Assembly: GCA_963698085.1 (NCBI GenBank)
Contig: OY969122.1
Location: forward strand, 2,470,966-2,534,965
Source: VRUE01 sp963698085
GTDB taxonomy: Bacteria > Actinomycetota > Thermoleophilia > Solirubrobacterales > 70-9
Direction of reading: 5' to 3'
Length of the DNA: 64,000 nucleotides
Shown: piece by piece, positions 30,219-38,291 of the stretch
How positions within the stretch are numbered: position 1 is the stretch's first letter
How the letters are laid out: every line of letters starts with the position of its first letter
Position numbers and translations under genes: made by a program
The notes under the pieces: model-generated
Told to the model about the DNA's origin: nothing
Seen by the model: only the letters and a program-made list of their open reading frames with translations
Databases searched by the model: none

Positions 30219-31664
30219 ATGATTCGCATGAATGGGGATCGACTAACCGGCCTCGACGCCTCCTTCCTTCACATGGAGCGCGCCGGGGCCCACATGCACG
30301 TCGCCTCGGCGATCCTCTTCGAGGGCTCCCCTCCCTCCCATGAGGAATTCCGCGACCAGATCGAGTCGCGCCTGCACCTCGTTCCCCGCTTCCGCCAAAA
30401 GCTGCGCTTCGTCCCCTTCGAGCAGGGCAGGCCGGTCTGGGTCGATGACCCCTTTCTCAACCTCGATTACCACGTGCGGCGTACGGCGCTGCCGGCGCCG
30501 GGGTCCGAGGAGCAGCTGCGTAACCTGGCTGCGCGGATCTTCTCCCAGCAGCTCGACCGCACCAAGCCGCTCTGGGAGTTGTGGCTGGTCGAGGGCCTCG
30601 AAGAGGACCGCTTCGCCGTTGTCGGCAAGAGCCACCACGCGCTCGTCGACGGCATCTCGGGGGTTGACATAACCACCGTCCTCTTCGACCTCGAGGAGGA
30701 GCCCGACCATCCGCCCGTGCGGCCGCCAAAGTGGGCGCCGCGGCCGGAGCCGACCAATGTCGACCTGCTCAAGGACGCGTTGCACGAGCGGATGACCAGC
30801 CCGCGCGAGATTGTCCGCGGCGTGCGCGCGGCGCTGCGCGGCCCGCGACAGGTTCTGCGTGGCCTCGGCGCCACCGGCAAGATGCTCGAGGTGGCGACGG
30901 CGGCGCCGAGCACCCCCTTCAACGTCGATATCGGCCCGCACCGGCGCCTCGCCTTCGTCCGCGGCAACCTCGAAGACTTCAAGCGGGTCAAGAACGCGCA
31001 CGGCGGCACCGTCAATGACGTCGTCCTCTCCGTCGTCGCCGGCGCGCTCGGCAACTACCTGCGCGCCCGCGGCCACGACACCGATGAGCTGAAGATGCGG
31101 GCGATGGTGCCGGTCAGCGTCCGCGCCGACGAAGAACGCGGCGCGCTCGGCAACCGCATCTCGGCGATGATGGCGCCGCTGCCGGTGTCCTCTCAGGACC
31201 CGGTCGAGCGCCTGCGCCTGGTGACCGAGACGATGGGCGATCTGAAGGGCTCCGGTCAGGCGGTCGGGGCCGAACTGCTGACCAAGCTGACCGACTTCGC
31301 CCCGCCGACCATCGCCTCGCAGGCAGCGCGGCTACAACCCGCCCAGCGCTTCTTCAACCTCGTCGTCACCAACGTGCCGGGCCCGCAGTTCCCGCTCTAC
31401 CTGATGGGTCGCCGGATGATCTCGATCTTTCCGCTGGTCCCGCTCGCCCGTCGCCAGGCGCTCTGCGTCGGAATCATGTCCTACGACGGCCAGATCGATT
31501 TCGGCCTGGTTGGCGACTACGACGCGATGGCAGATCTGGAGAGCTTCGGGCTGGATCTTGAGAAGGCAATCGCCGAAGCGGTGTCCGCCGTGCCTCCCTC
31601 GCCCGAGGGGGCTCAGCGCACTGACCGCGCCCGGACCCGAAACGGCGCCGTGTCGGTCAAGTAG
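30219..31664 (+). CDS. Wax ester synthase/diacylglycerol acyltransferase (WS/DGAT)
   Basis: A 481-residue acyltransferase. The catalytic motif HHALVDG occurs in VVGKSHHALVDGISG (residues about 140-146), followed by HGGTVNDVVLSVVAGAL and NVPGPQFPLYLMG, both characteristic of the family. These enzymes make triacylglycerols or wax esters from acyl-CoA in actinobacteria, and stored lipid droplets are expected. The ATG at 30219 or the one three codons later may be used; neither has a good ribosome-binding site. The last 52 nt overlap the convergent metalloprotease gene, coding a low-complexity tail (RTDRARTRNGAVSVK). Confidence 0.93.
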   Translation: MIRMNGDRLTGLDASFLHMERAGAHMHVASAILFEGSPPSHEEFRDQIESRLHLVPRFRQKLRFVPFEQGRPVWVDDPFLNLDYHVRRTALPAPGSEEQLRNLAARIFSQQLDRTKPLWELWLVEGLEEDRFAVVGKSHHALVDGISGVDITTVLFDLEEEPDHPPVRPPKWAPRPEPTNVDLLKDALHERMTSPREIVRGVRAALRGPRQVLRGLGATGKMLEVATAAPSTPFNVDIGPHRRLAFVRGNLEDFKRVKNAHGGTVNDVVLSVVAGALGNYLRARGHDTDELKMRAMVPVSVRADEERGALGNRISAMMAPLPVSSQDPVERLRLVTETMGDLKGSGQAVGAELLTKLTDFAPPTIASQAARLQPAQRFFNLVVTNVPGPQFPLYLMGRRMISIFPLVPLARRQALCVGIMSYDGQIDFGLVGDYDAMADLESFGLDLEKAIAEAVSAVPPSPEGAQRTDRARTRNGAVSVK

Positions 31665-32995
31665 TTCCAGTCGAGCCGGCGGGCGCTGAAGCCGTCGGCC
31701 CGGGTGTCGGCGTTTACGACCACGGCGGTGATCCGGCGGAAGCGTCCTGGCCGCCCCAGCCGCACCGTCATCCGGCCGCCGCCCGGACGGTAGCGAAGCT
31801 TGGATACGACGCGGCCGTGGTGCTCGCTGCCGATCCGCCCCACCAGCGCCAGGCCGGCGGCAACGCCCTGCGGCGCGACGGCCCGAGCGACAACGGCCCG
31901 GCCACCGCGGGCGGGCACCCGCAGCAGCTGGAAGGTGGCGTGGTTGAGCGAACGCTGCAGCGGCCGGCCGTTGCGGGGGAGGCTGCCCTGACGCGGCACG
32001 TCGGGGTAGAGCCGGCCCTCGCGAAAGCGGGCGCCGGTATGCCACTCGGCGACGTCGCGGGCGAAGCGGGCGAAGTCGCGGCTCAGGTCAGAGCCACCGG
32101 CGGCTCTGACCGCCGAGTCGTAGCTCGAGACCGAAAAGCCCCCCGGCTTCGTGTAGAGGGCACGGGCCCAGGCGTTGCGCAGTATCCGACGCCCGTAGCG
32201 ACCCACCAGCCACTCGTTCCAGACGATCGCCCCGTACACCCGAATCGAGTTGGCGGTGAGCGGCGTGCGGTAGAGGCGAGCCCAGCGGCGCACGTAGCGC
32301 AGGTAGTCGTCGATCCGGTTGTAGACCTGATCCTCCATCCAGACCGCGGTCGACTCGGCCATCCAGGCGTCCTGGTAGGCGTCATAGCCCATCTGCAGGA
32401 TGTGGCAGTACTCATGGGCGAAGGTGACCGAGAGAGCAGCTCGCGGCTTGGTTCCGGGGTACTGGGCGGTGGCGTAGTCGTTGTCGAGGACCAGGTAGCC
32501 GTGCAGGCGGCGGGGAAGCCGGTCGCCCTGCGGGGCCTGACCGTCGTCCGGGACGGCGTAACCGAACAATTGCCGCCCCAGGTCCTTCAGGTAGACGTCG
32601 GTCTTGTCCCGACGTCCGCCGCGACGACCGTCTGAGCGCGGCTCGCGCCAGCCCAGCTTGCCGTTCTCGACCGCATACACGCGCTCGCCGACCCTGAGCA
32701 CGTGCTCCACGTAATCGGGGATGCCGTCGCCATCGCCGACTCCGTTGGCATCGGATGGTGCCGGCGCGTCGAGCCCCTCGGCGACCCAGTGAACGCAGAA
32801 GCTCCCGGCGCAGGCCGGTGAGCGCCGCGCCTCGGGCACCGTGTAGGCGTCCCGCGCGGGATCGGGGCGATCGGTCGGCCGCGCAAGCGGCTGGCGGAAC
32901 GTCCACTGGTCCCCCGCGCTGGCGATCGTCGGCGCCGTGGCGAAGCTGGCGAGCAATGCGAGCGAAACGCCGATCGACCGCAATCTCCCCCGCAT
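31613..32995 (-). CDS. Secreted zinc metalloprotease-like protein (MXAN_6640-like)
   Basis: A 460-residue protein with a signal peptide (MRGRLRSIGVSLALLASFATA, cleavage near SAGD). The zinc-binding helix is FAHEYCHILQMGYDA (about residues 195-209, HExxH), with a downstream acidic residue in AWMAESTAVWMEDQ. The layout, with a DGIPDYVEHVLRVGE segment before it, resembles the MXAN_6640-type putative metalloproteases; proteolytic activity is inference. A calcium-binding-like DANGVGDGDGIPDY stretch is present. The ATG has TAGATT 7 nt upstream. A much longer reading upstream is antisense to nadE and rejected. Confidence 0.82.
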   Translation of the reverse strand: MRGRLRSIGVSLALLASFATAPTIASAGDQWTFRQPLARPTDRPDPARDAYTVPEARRSPACAGSFCVHWVAEGLDAPAPSDANGVGDGDGIPDYVEHVLRVGERVYAVENGKLGWREPRSDGRRGGRRDKTDVYLKDLGRQLFGYAVPDDGQAPQGDRLPRRLHGYLVLDNDYATAQYPGTKPRAALSVTFAHEYCHILQMGYDAYQDAWMAESTAVWMEDQVYNRIDDYLRYVRRWARLYRTPLTANSIRVYGAIVWNEWLVGRYGRRILRNAWARALYTKPGGFSVSSYDSAVRAAGGSDLSRDFARFARDVAEWHTGARFREGRLYPDVPRQGSLPRNGRPLQRSLNHATFQLLRVPARGGRAVVARAVAPQGVAAGLALVGRIGSEHHGRVVSKLRYRPGGGRMTVRLGRPGRFRRITAVVVNADTRADGFSARRLDWNYLTDTAPFRVRARSVR

Positions 32996-33002
32996 CGGCG
33001 CC

Positions 33003-33008
33003 AATCTA
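33003..33008 (-). promoter_or_regulatory. Putative -10 of the metalloprotease gene (TAGATT)
   Basis: TAGATT on the minus strand ends 7 nt before the ATG at 32995. It lies in the divergent spacer with nadE. Confidence 0.45.
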
Positions 33009-33076
33009 CATGCAGCGGAGGCGCTTCCCGCCCCGCTTGGCGGGGATACTTCAGGCGTGAACTCGCGGAGGTCCGT

Positions 33077-34744
33077 TTGAGCATAGCCCTGGCCCAGATC
33101 AATCCGACCGTCGGCGACATCGACGGCAACGCTGCCAAGGTTGCAGAGTGGACCGCCCGGGCGAGCGGCGAGGGAGCGGACTTGGTCATCTTCCCCGAGC
33201 TCAGCCTGCCCGGGTACCCGGCCGAGGACCTCTACCTGAAGCGCCACTTCGTCGAGGCGAATCGGGCGGCGGTTGAGCGACTCGCGCAAGAGGTTGGCGA
33301 GACCGCGGTCCTGGTGGGTTTCGCCGAGCCGGTTGCTGGCGGCGGCGATCACCGCCATGCCCACAACTCGGTTGCGCTGCTCGCCGGCGGCGCGGTCGAG
33401 GTGGTCTACCGCAAGAACAGGCTGCCCAACTATTCCGTCTTCGACGAGCAGCGCTACTTCGTCCCGGGGACCGACCCCGTCACCGTCGAGATCGCCGGGA
33501 CGAAAGTCGGCCTGACCGTCTGCGAGGACGTCTGGGAGGCGGGGCCGCCTGCCTCGGTCGAGGCGGAGGAGGGCGCTCTGCTGATCGCTAACCCCTCGGG
33601 CTCGCCCTACCACCGCGGCAAGGGACGGGAGCGGGAAGCGATGTTCGCCGACCGCGCCCGCGCTTACGGGACGCACCTCGCCTTCTGCAATCTGGTCGGC
33701 GGCCAGGACGAACTCGTCTTCGACGGGCAGAGCTTCGTCGTCAGCCCCAGCGGCGAGGTGATCGCGCGTGCCGCCCAGTTCGAGGAGGAGCTGCTTATCT
33801 GCGAGATCCCCAGCTTGGGTCCCGCCAGGCTCGCCACGCCCCTGGCCGACCTGGCCGAGGTCTATGCAGCCCTCGTCCTCGGGCTGCGCGACTACGTAGT
33901 CAAGAACGGCTTCCGCCACGTCGGCCTCGCCCTTTCGGGGGGGATCGACTCGGCCCTCGTCGCCCTGCTCGCCGTCGACGCGATCGGCGCCGAGAACGTC
34001 AGCTGCGTGGTGATGCCGTCCCCCCATTCCAGCGATGAAACCCAGGCCGACGCCAGAACTATCGCCGCCAACCTCGGCGCCGAGGCGCTCGAGATCCCGA
34101 TCGCCGCCGCGATGGACGCCTATGACGACGCCCTTGGCGGGTCATTCGCCGGCGCCGGCGACGGGAGGCCGGAAGAACCGCTGCCCCGCGACCCGAGCCG
34201 GCCCTCGGAGCCCGACCTCGCCGCCGAGAACATCCAGGCGCGGATCCGCGGCAACCTAATGATGGCGCTCTCCAACAAGCACGGCTGGCTGATCCTCACC
34301 ACCGGCAACAAGAGCGAGATGTCGGTCGGCTACGCGACCCTCTACGGCGATATGGCGGGCGGATTCGCGGCGATCAAGGACGTGCCGAAGACGCTCGTCT
34401 ACGAGCTGGTCCGCCACCGTAACGAGGAAGCCGGGCGCGAGTTGATTCCGGCTTCGGTCCTGAAGCGCGAGCCCTCGGCCGAGCTGCGTCCGGACCAGTT
34501 CGACAGCGACAGCCTGCCGCCGTACGAACTACTCGACCGCATCCTCGAGGCCTATGTCGAGCGCGATGAGGGACGCGAGGAGATGGTTGCGGTGGGGATG
34601 CCGGGCGACGTCGTCGACGAGGTCGTGCGCATGGTCGACCGCTCCGAGTACAAGCGCCGCCAGGCGGCACCGGGTATTCGCATCACCCCGAGGGCGTTCG
34701 GGCGCGATCGACGTTTGCCGATCACCAACCGCTTCGGCGGTTAG
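33077..34744 (+). CDS. nadE: Glutamine-dependent NAD+ synthetase
   Basis: A 555-residue two-domain enzyme that amidates nicotinic acid adenine dinucleotide to NAD+. The N-terminal nitrilase-type glutaminase carries the Glu-Lys-Cys triad (FPELSLPGY Glu41, YRKNRLPNY, VCEDVW), and the C-terminal synthetase has the pyrophosphatase loop LALSGGIDSALVA and TTGNKSEMSVGY. The length matches the shorter glutamine-dependent class (about 550-580) rather than the 680-residue mycobacterial type. The TTG start has GGAGG 6 nt upstream. Its stop overlaps the convergent thioesterase by 4 nt. Confidence 0.96.
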   Translation: MSIALAQINPTVGDIDGNAAKVAEWTARASGEGADLVIFPELSLPGYPAEDLYLKRHFVEANRAAVERLAQEVGETAVLVGFAEPVAGGGDHRHAHNSVALLAGGAVEVVYRKNRLPNYSVFDEQRYFVPGTDPVTVEIAGTKVGLTVCEDVWEAGPPASVEAEEGALLIANPSGSPYHRGKGREREAMFADRARAYGTHLAFCNLVGGQDELVFDGQSFVVSPSGEVIARAAQFEEELLICEIPSLGPARLATPLADLAEVYAALVLGLRDYVVKNGFRHVGLALSGGIDSALVALLAVDAIGAENVSCVVMPSPHSSDETQADARTIAANLGAEALEIPIAAAMDAYDDALGGSFAGAGDGRPEEPLPRDPSRPSEPDLAAENIQARIRGNLMMALSNKHGWLILTTGNKSEMSVGYATLYGDMAGGFAAIKDVPKTLVYELVRHRNEEAGRELIPASVLKREPSAELRPDQFDSDSLPPYELLDRILEAYVERDEGREEMVAVGMPGDVVDEVVRMVDRSEYKRRQAAPGIRITPRAFGRDRRLPITNRFGG

Positions 34745-35160
34745 GCCGTCGCCATACCGGCGCCTGGCAACGGCCTAACGGCGATGGTCATTTGAGCCAA
34801 GGCGCAGAGTCTTTCTTGCGCATCGAGGACTTCCGCATCCCAGACCCAGGTGGTGCGGCCGCGGTGGCGGGCCTCCGCCCTCGCTTCGACATAGCCCTCG
34901 GTTACTGGCCGCATGAAGTTGACGCTGATCGACTGTCCCATCGCAGCCATCCCCTCGTCCAGCACCGCCAGCGCGGTGGCACGCGAGCAGACGCTCTCGA
35001 TCAGCGAGGAGATCACGCCCCCGTGCATCAGGCCGACGGGCTGGCGCAGCTCGTCGCGCACCGGAACACGGGCACGGGCATGCTCAGGGTCGTCGTCCAG
35101 CCACTCCGTCCCGATCAGGACGTCGAAACGTGACAGCGGGCCGCGCCGGTCATCCACCAT
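34741..35160 (-). CDS. Hotdog-fold thioesterase, PaaI-like
   Basis: A 139-residue hotdog-fold protein. The signature LMHGGVISSLIESVCSRA (Gly-Gly turn into the central helix) and SVNFMRPVTEGYVEARAE followed by VWDAEVLDAQERLCAL are typical of PaaI/YiiD-type acyl-CoA thioesterases, which hydrolyse CoA thioesters as dimers or tetramers. The substrate is unknown. The start is preceded by TAGGGT, 5 nt from the ATG or 8 nt from an in-frame GTG one codon later. A hairpin repeat lies about 20 nt upstream. Confidence 0.86.
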   Translation of the reverse strand: MVDDRRGPLSRFDVLIGTEWLDDDPEHARARVPVRDELRQPVGLMHGGVISSLIESVCSRATALAVLDEGMAAMGQSISVNFMRPVTEGYVEARAEARHRGRTTWVWDAEVLDAQERLCALAQMTIAVRPLPGAGMATA

Positions 35161-35165
35161 CGCGG

Positions 35166-35171
35166 ACCCTA
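35166..35171 (-). promoter_or_regulatory. Putative -10 of the thioesterase gene (TAGGGT)
   Basis: TAGGGT on the minus strand ends 5 nt before the ATG at 35160. Confidence 0.35.
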
Positions 35172-35181
35172 CTCTCCGAGC

Positions 35182-35228
35182 GCGCGGTCGAGGTTTGTAG
35201 CGCTATCCGACCCTAACCTCGACCGCGC
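35182..35228 (+). repeat. ATGCGAC-loop-like hairpin, copy 2
   Basis: A perfect 14-bp stem (35182-35195 with 35215-35228) closes a 19-nt loop. The loop reads TGTAGCGCTATCCGACCCT, matching the GCTATGCGAC of the 56725 hairpin with one change, and the stems are similar but show paired substitutions (CGGTCGAGG/CCTCGACCG here, CGGTAGAG/CTCTACCG there). Confidence 0.6.
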
Positions 35229-35233
35229 CGTGT

Positions 35234-35283
35234 TGGCGGTAGGGCACAGGTGCGATTTAAGCGCGTCGCATAGTGTTCGCCGC
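35234..35283 (-). repeat. Possible degenerate ATGCGAC hairpin
   Basis: Short GGCGG/CCGCC ends flank a region whose minus strand contains GAACACTATGCGACGCG, matching the motif in the hairpins at 4552 and 56725. The stem is only 5 bp, and the element overlaps the start region of the 35288 gene. Confidence 0.35.
35271..35276 (+). promoter_or_regulatory. Putative -10 of the 35288 gene (TAGTGT)
   Basis: TAGTGT ends 11 nt before the ATG at 35288, longer than the usual 6-9 nt seen here. Confidence 0.3.
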
Positions 35284-35287
35284 CGGC

Positions 35288-36121
35288 ATGCCGCTTAGCG
35301 ACGACCAGAGAGCGCTGCTTCGCCTGCTTGCAAAACGCGAGGAGGGCTACGAGGACATCGCGGCTTTGAAGGGTCTCAGCGTCGAGCAGGTTCGGACCGA
35401 AGTGAAGGACGCGCTGGCCGAGCTGGAGGCGATCGGGGAGGCGCCGCCTTCTCCACCGCCCGTGACGAAGCCGCCCGAGCTGGGGCCACGAGCGAAAACC
35501 AAGCCCGCTCCACGACTTGCACCGCGGCCCGCCCTACCCGCCGAGCGCCGCCGCCTGGTGTTGCTGACCGGCGGCGCGCTCGGGATGGTTGCCATCGTGC
35601 TGATCGCGATCGCCTTGATTGGCGGCGGCTCCGATTCCGGCTCCGACGATACGACTGGGTCGCCCCCCGATCCAGTCGCCGCCGAAAGCGGCAAACTCAC
35701 GCAGGCGGTCCTGACCGCAGCGGACGGCAGCGACGCGAGCGGTCGTGCTGTCTTCGGCCGGGTCGGCAAAGAAGACATCGTCCTCCAGGTGACCGGTGAG
35801 AACCTCGAGCCGACCGAAGATGGCGAGTCCTACACGGTCTGGCTCTACCGCTCGCCGAAACTGACGCTGCGGGTCGGCAGCGTCCCGGTCGGCGAGTCCG
35901 GCCAACTCGGCGCCCAGTTTCCGATCCCCGCCGAACTGCTCGCCTACGTCGCCAGTGGCGCCTTCGATCAGATCTACATCTCCCGCCTCGAGGACGCCGT
36001 CTACCAGCAGGAGGTTGCGCGGGCGAAACAGAACAAATCGCTGCCCCGCTACAGCGGCGAAACGGTGTTGACCGGCGAAATCACCGGCCCGATCGCAAAA
36101 GCGGCCGCTGAAGGTCGCTAA
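35288..36121 (+). CDS. HTH-transmembrane protein with extracytoplasmic domain
   Basis: A 277-residue protein with three parts. Residues about 1-48 (SDDQRALLRLLAKREEGYED, then IAALKGLSVEQVRTEVKDAL) resemble a sigma-70 region 4-like helix-turn-helix. A proline-rich linker follows, then one membrane segment (about 88-110). The outer part, residues 130-277, is beta-rich (TVWLYRSPKLTLRVGSVPVG) and somewhat like the extracellular domain of anti-sigma-K factors. It could sense envelope state and act on transcription, but this is inference. The ATG at 35288 is preferred to a GTG five codons earlier, which overlaps a TAGTGT hexamer. Confidence 0.72.
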   Translation: MPLSDDQRALLRLLAKREEGYEDIAALKGLSVEQVRTEVKDALAELEAIGEAPPSPPPVTKPPELGPRAKTKPAPRLAPRPALPAERRRLVLLTGGALGMVAIVLIAIALIGGGSDSGSDDTTGSPPDPVAAESGKLTQAVLTAADGSDASGRAVFGRVGKEDIVLQVTGENLEPTEDGESYTVWLYRSPKLTLRVGSVPVGESGQLGAQFPIPAELLAYVASGAFDQIYISRLEDAVYQQEVARAKQNKSLPRYSGETVLTGEITGPIAKAAAEGR

Positions 36122-37746
36122 CTCTCCGGCAACAGCTTTCCCGGATTCATGATCCCCGTCGGATCTAGCCGCTCCTTGACGGACCGCAGCGTCTCGACCC
36201 CGATCCTCCCCACCTCACGCTCCATGTAAGGGACGTGGTCGCGTCCGACTGCATGGTGGTGGGAGATGGTGCCGCCGCTGGCGACGATCGCCTCGCAGGC
36301 GGCGCGCTTGACGGCTTGCCACTGTTCGATCTCCGCGCCGCGCCGCGCCCGTGAGATGAAGGTGAAGTAGAGCGAGGCCCCGTCGGCGTAGGCATGGGAG
36401 AGGTGGCAGAAGACGAGGCCGGGAGTGCCCTGGTCGCCGAGCGAAGTCCGGATCGCGCCGCTGACGGCCGCGTACAGCTCGCTCAGCCGCGACCAGGTGT
36501 GCGAGGTCTCCAGCGTCTCGACCATCGCCCCCATCCCGATCAGCGTGTCGCGCAGGTAGGGACCCTGGTAGCGCCCGTGCTCCCAGGAGCGGCCGGCCGC
36601 CTGGCCGAGGTATGCGGCGCCACCACGGCGCAGGGCGCGCACTGCCAGTGCACGGCGGTGGGCGACGGACTCCTCATCACCCTCGAGGCCGACGACTATC
36701 AAACAGCCGCCGCGCCTGCGACGCAGACCCAGATAACCGCTGAAGAACGTCCCAGCCGCCCCACGAGGACCGGACAGTGCCAGTGAGACTTCGGTCTCCT
36801 CCTCATCGGAGAGACGGATCACATCCGGAAGACCAGGGCCTTGAGCGAGCGTGCGCACGATCTCGGTGCCGGCCTCGAAACTCTCTGCGATCCAGGCCTC
36901 GTAGCGACGTTGCCTTGGTTGCGGGCGAACGCGTACAGTCACCTGCGGAATCACACCGAAGGTCCCCTCCGAACCGACGACGAGCTCGCGCAGCGAGGGG
37001 CCGGCGGCCGTGTGTGGAGTCTCGAGCGTCTGTAGCTCTCCGGCCGGGGTGATCAGGCCTACTGAGGTCACGAGGTCGTCGAAGCGGCCGTAGCCACTTG
37101 AGGCCTGCCCTGCAGAGCGCGTTGCGGCAAAGCCGCCGATGGTGGCGTACTCGAAAGACTGCGGGTAGTGGCCGATGATGACTCCCTCCGCGCCCAGCGC
37201 CGCTTCCGCCTCGGGCCCACGCAGGCCGGCGCCGAGACGGGCAGTCAGCGAGCGCTGGTCGACCTCGACCTCGCGCAGGCGGGCAAGGTCGAGGCTGACG
37301 AGGCGCCCGTGATCCCCGCGCAGCGGCTCGATCCCGCCGACGACGCTGGTGCCGCCGCCGAAGGGGACGACGGCTATCCCCTCCGCAGCACAGATCTCGA
37401 GCACGTGTCGGACGGCGTTGGCATCGGCCGGCAGCAGGACGGCGTCGGGCGCGGATTCGAGCCGGCCGCCGCGCAGCCGCGCCAGGTCGACGTAGCCGCA
37501 GCCGGTTGCGTGTCGGACCCGGTCCTCGGTGGAGGTGAAGACGGCATCGGTGCCGACCACTTCGATCAGCGCCTCAGGTAGGGCCTCGGCCTCCGGTAGC
37601 TCGAAGTGGTCGAGCTCCGCCGCCAGGGGCCAAGGCTCCAGCTCCCCGATCCGCTCGCGCAGCACCGCCAGCGCTTCGGAGTCCAGTTCCGGCTGGGTCT
37701 CGGGCTCGCCCCAGCCCCACCACTTCGAGTCTCGCCTCGGGGTCAC
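36118..37746 (-). CDS. FAD-linked oxidase, alkyldihydroxyacetonephosphate synthase-like
   Basis: A 542-residue VAO/PCMH flavoprotein. The N-terminal KWWGWGEP, the FAD-binding PFGGGTSVVGGIEP and the C-terminal ISHHHAVGRDHVPYMEREVG match alkylglycerone-phosphate synthase, where the His-rich loop is catalytic; KERLDPTGIMNPGKLLP ends the family. That enzyme swaps an acyl for an alkyl chain in ether-lipid synthesis. Many actinobacterial homologues are annotated only as FAD-binding oxidases, so the ether-lipid role is inference. The GTG start lacks a TANNNT or ribosome-binding signal. A hairpin lies 9 nt upstream. Confidence 0.86.
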   Translation of the reverse strand: MTPRRDSKWWGWGEPETQPELDSEALAVLRERIGELEPWPLAAELDHFELPEAEALPEALIEVVGTDAVFTSTEDRVRHATGCGYVDLARLRGGRLESAPDAVLLPADANAVRHVLEICAAEGIAVVPFGGGTSVVGGIEPLRGDHGRLVSLDLARLREVEVDQRSLTARLGAGLRGPEAEAALGAEGVIIGHYPQSFEYATIGGFAATRSAGQASSGYGRFDDLVTSVGLITPAGELQTLETPHTAAGPSLRELVVGSEGTFGVIPQVTVRVRPQPRQRRYEAWIAESFEAGTEIVRTLAQGPGLPDVIRLSDEEETEVSLALSGPRGAAGTFFSGYLGLRRRRGGCLIVVGLEGDEESVAHRRALAVRALRRGGAAYLGQAAGRSWEHGRYQGPYLRDTLIGMGAMVETLETSHTWSRLSELYAAVSGAIRTSLGDQGTPGLVFCHLSHAYADGASLYFTFISRARRGAEIEQWQAVKRAACEAIVASGGTISHHHAVGRDHVPYMEREVGRIGVETLRSVKERLDPTGIMNPGKLLPES

Positions 37747-37755
37747 GATGCCCCT

Positions 37756-37795
37756 CTGGCGACTTTCCGCCCGATATGGGGGGCTAAGTCGCCAG
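37756..37795. repeat. 10-bp inverted repeat with GATATGGG loop
   Basis: Arms 37756-37765 and 37786-37795 pair perfectly (CTGGCGACTT/AAGTCGCCAG). The loop TCCGCCCGATATGGGGGGCT has an inner CCC/GGG pairing around ATAT, reminiscent of the loop of the 20803 hairpin. Confidence 0.55.
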
Positions 37796-37820
37796 TGCGC
37801 CTAGTGCGCCTAGTGCGCCT
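37794..37820 (+). repeat. Three tandem copies of AGTGCGCCT
   Basis: Three exact 9-bp units run from 37794 to 37820, filling the space between the hairpin and the stop codon of the SRPBCC gene. Confidence 0.8.
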
Positions 37821-38281
37821 CATTCCGGGCCTCCTAGAGCCCGTTCGATCCCGTCGAGTGCCTGCTCGAGGATCTTGCCCTGACCACCGCGCATCATCGG
37901 CGAGCCCAGCCGCGACATGCCGCGTAGCTTCTGCTCGGAAACGAGGCTGACCTCGGTACCCGTGTCCTTCTCACGCAGGCCGATCTCGACGATCGAGCGG
38001 CGCAGGTGACGCTCGAAGGGGCTGCCCGCTAGCTGCTGCTCCCAGACGTAGCGCTCGCCCTCGGCCGCGCTAAGGCAGCGATAGTCGGCGCGGACGCCGC
38101 GTCCCTCGGCCGTCTCCAGCACCTTGGTCCACTGGCTGCGCTTTCCACCCGGCTTGCGGTCGACGCTCTCGACCCGGCTCGTCCGCGGCCACCAGCGCGG
38201 CAGGTTGTAGGGATCGGAGACGAGGTCCCAGACTTCGCCCACTGGGGCCGCAATCGTCCGTCGACGGGTGACGCGGGGCAC
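37820..38281 (-). CDS. SRPBCC (START-like) family protein
   Basis: A 153-residue protein with the helix-grip fold of polyketide cyclase/dehydrase-like proteins: TIAAPVGEVWDLVSDPYNLPRWWP at the N-terminus (split by the conserved Trp pair), a central beta-sheet and a long C-terminal helix (GKILEQALDGIERALGG). These bind hydrophobic ligands or modify them; no specific function can be inferred. The GTG start is 10 nt downstream of the MerR gene stop, so it may be the last gene of the RsiG-like/FHA/MerR transcript. Confidence 0.82.
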   Translation of the reverse strand: MPRVTRRRTIAAPVGEVWDLVSDPYNLPRWWPRTSRVESVDRKPGGKRSQWTKVLETAEGRGVRADYRCLSAAEGERYVWEQQLAGSPFERHLRRSIVEIGLREKDTGTEVSLVSEQKLRGMSRLGSPMMRGGQGKILEQALDGIERALGGPE

Positions 38282-38291
38282 CGGCGGTCGT

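Noticed and set aside
32996..34027. N-terminal extension of the metalloprotease frame across nadE
   Set aside because: The signal peptide and the -10-like hexamer place the start at 32995; the extension is antisense to the conserved nadE gene.
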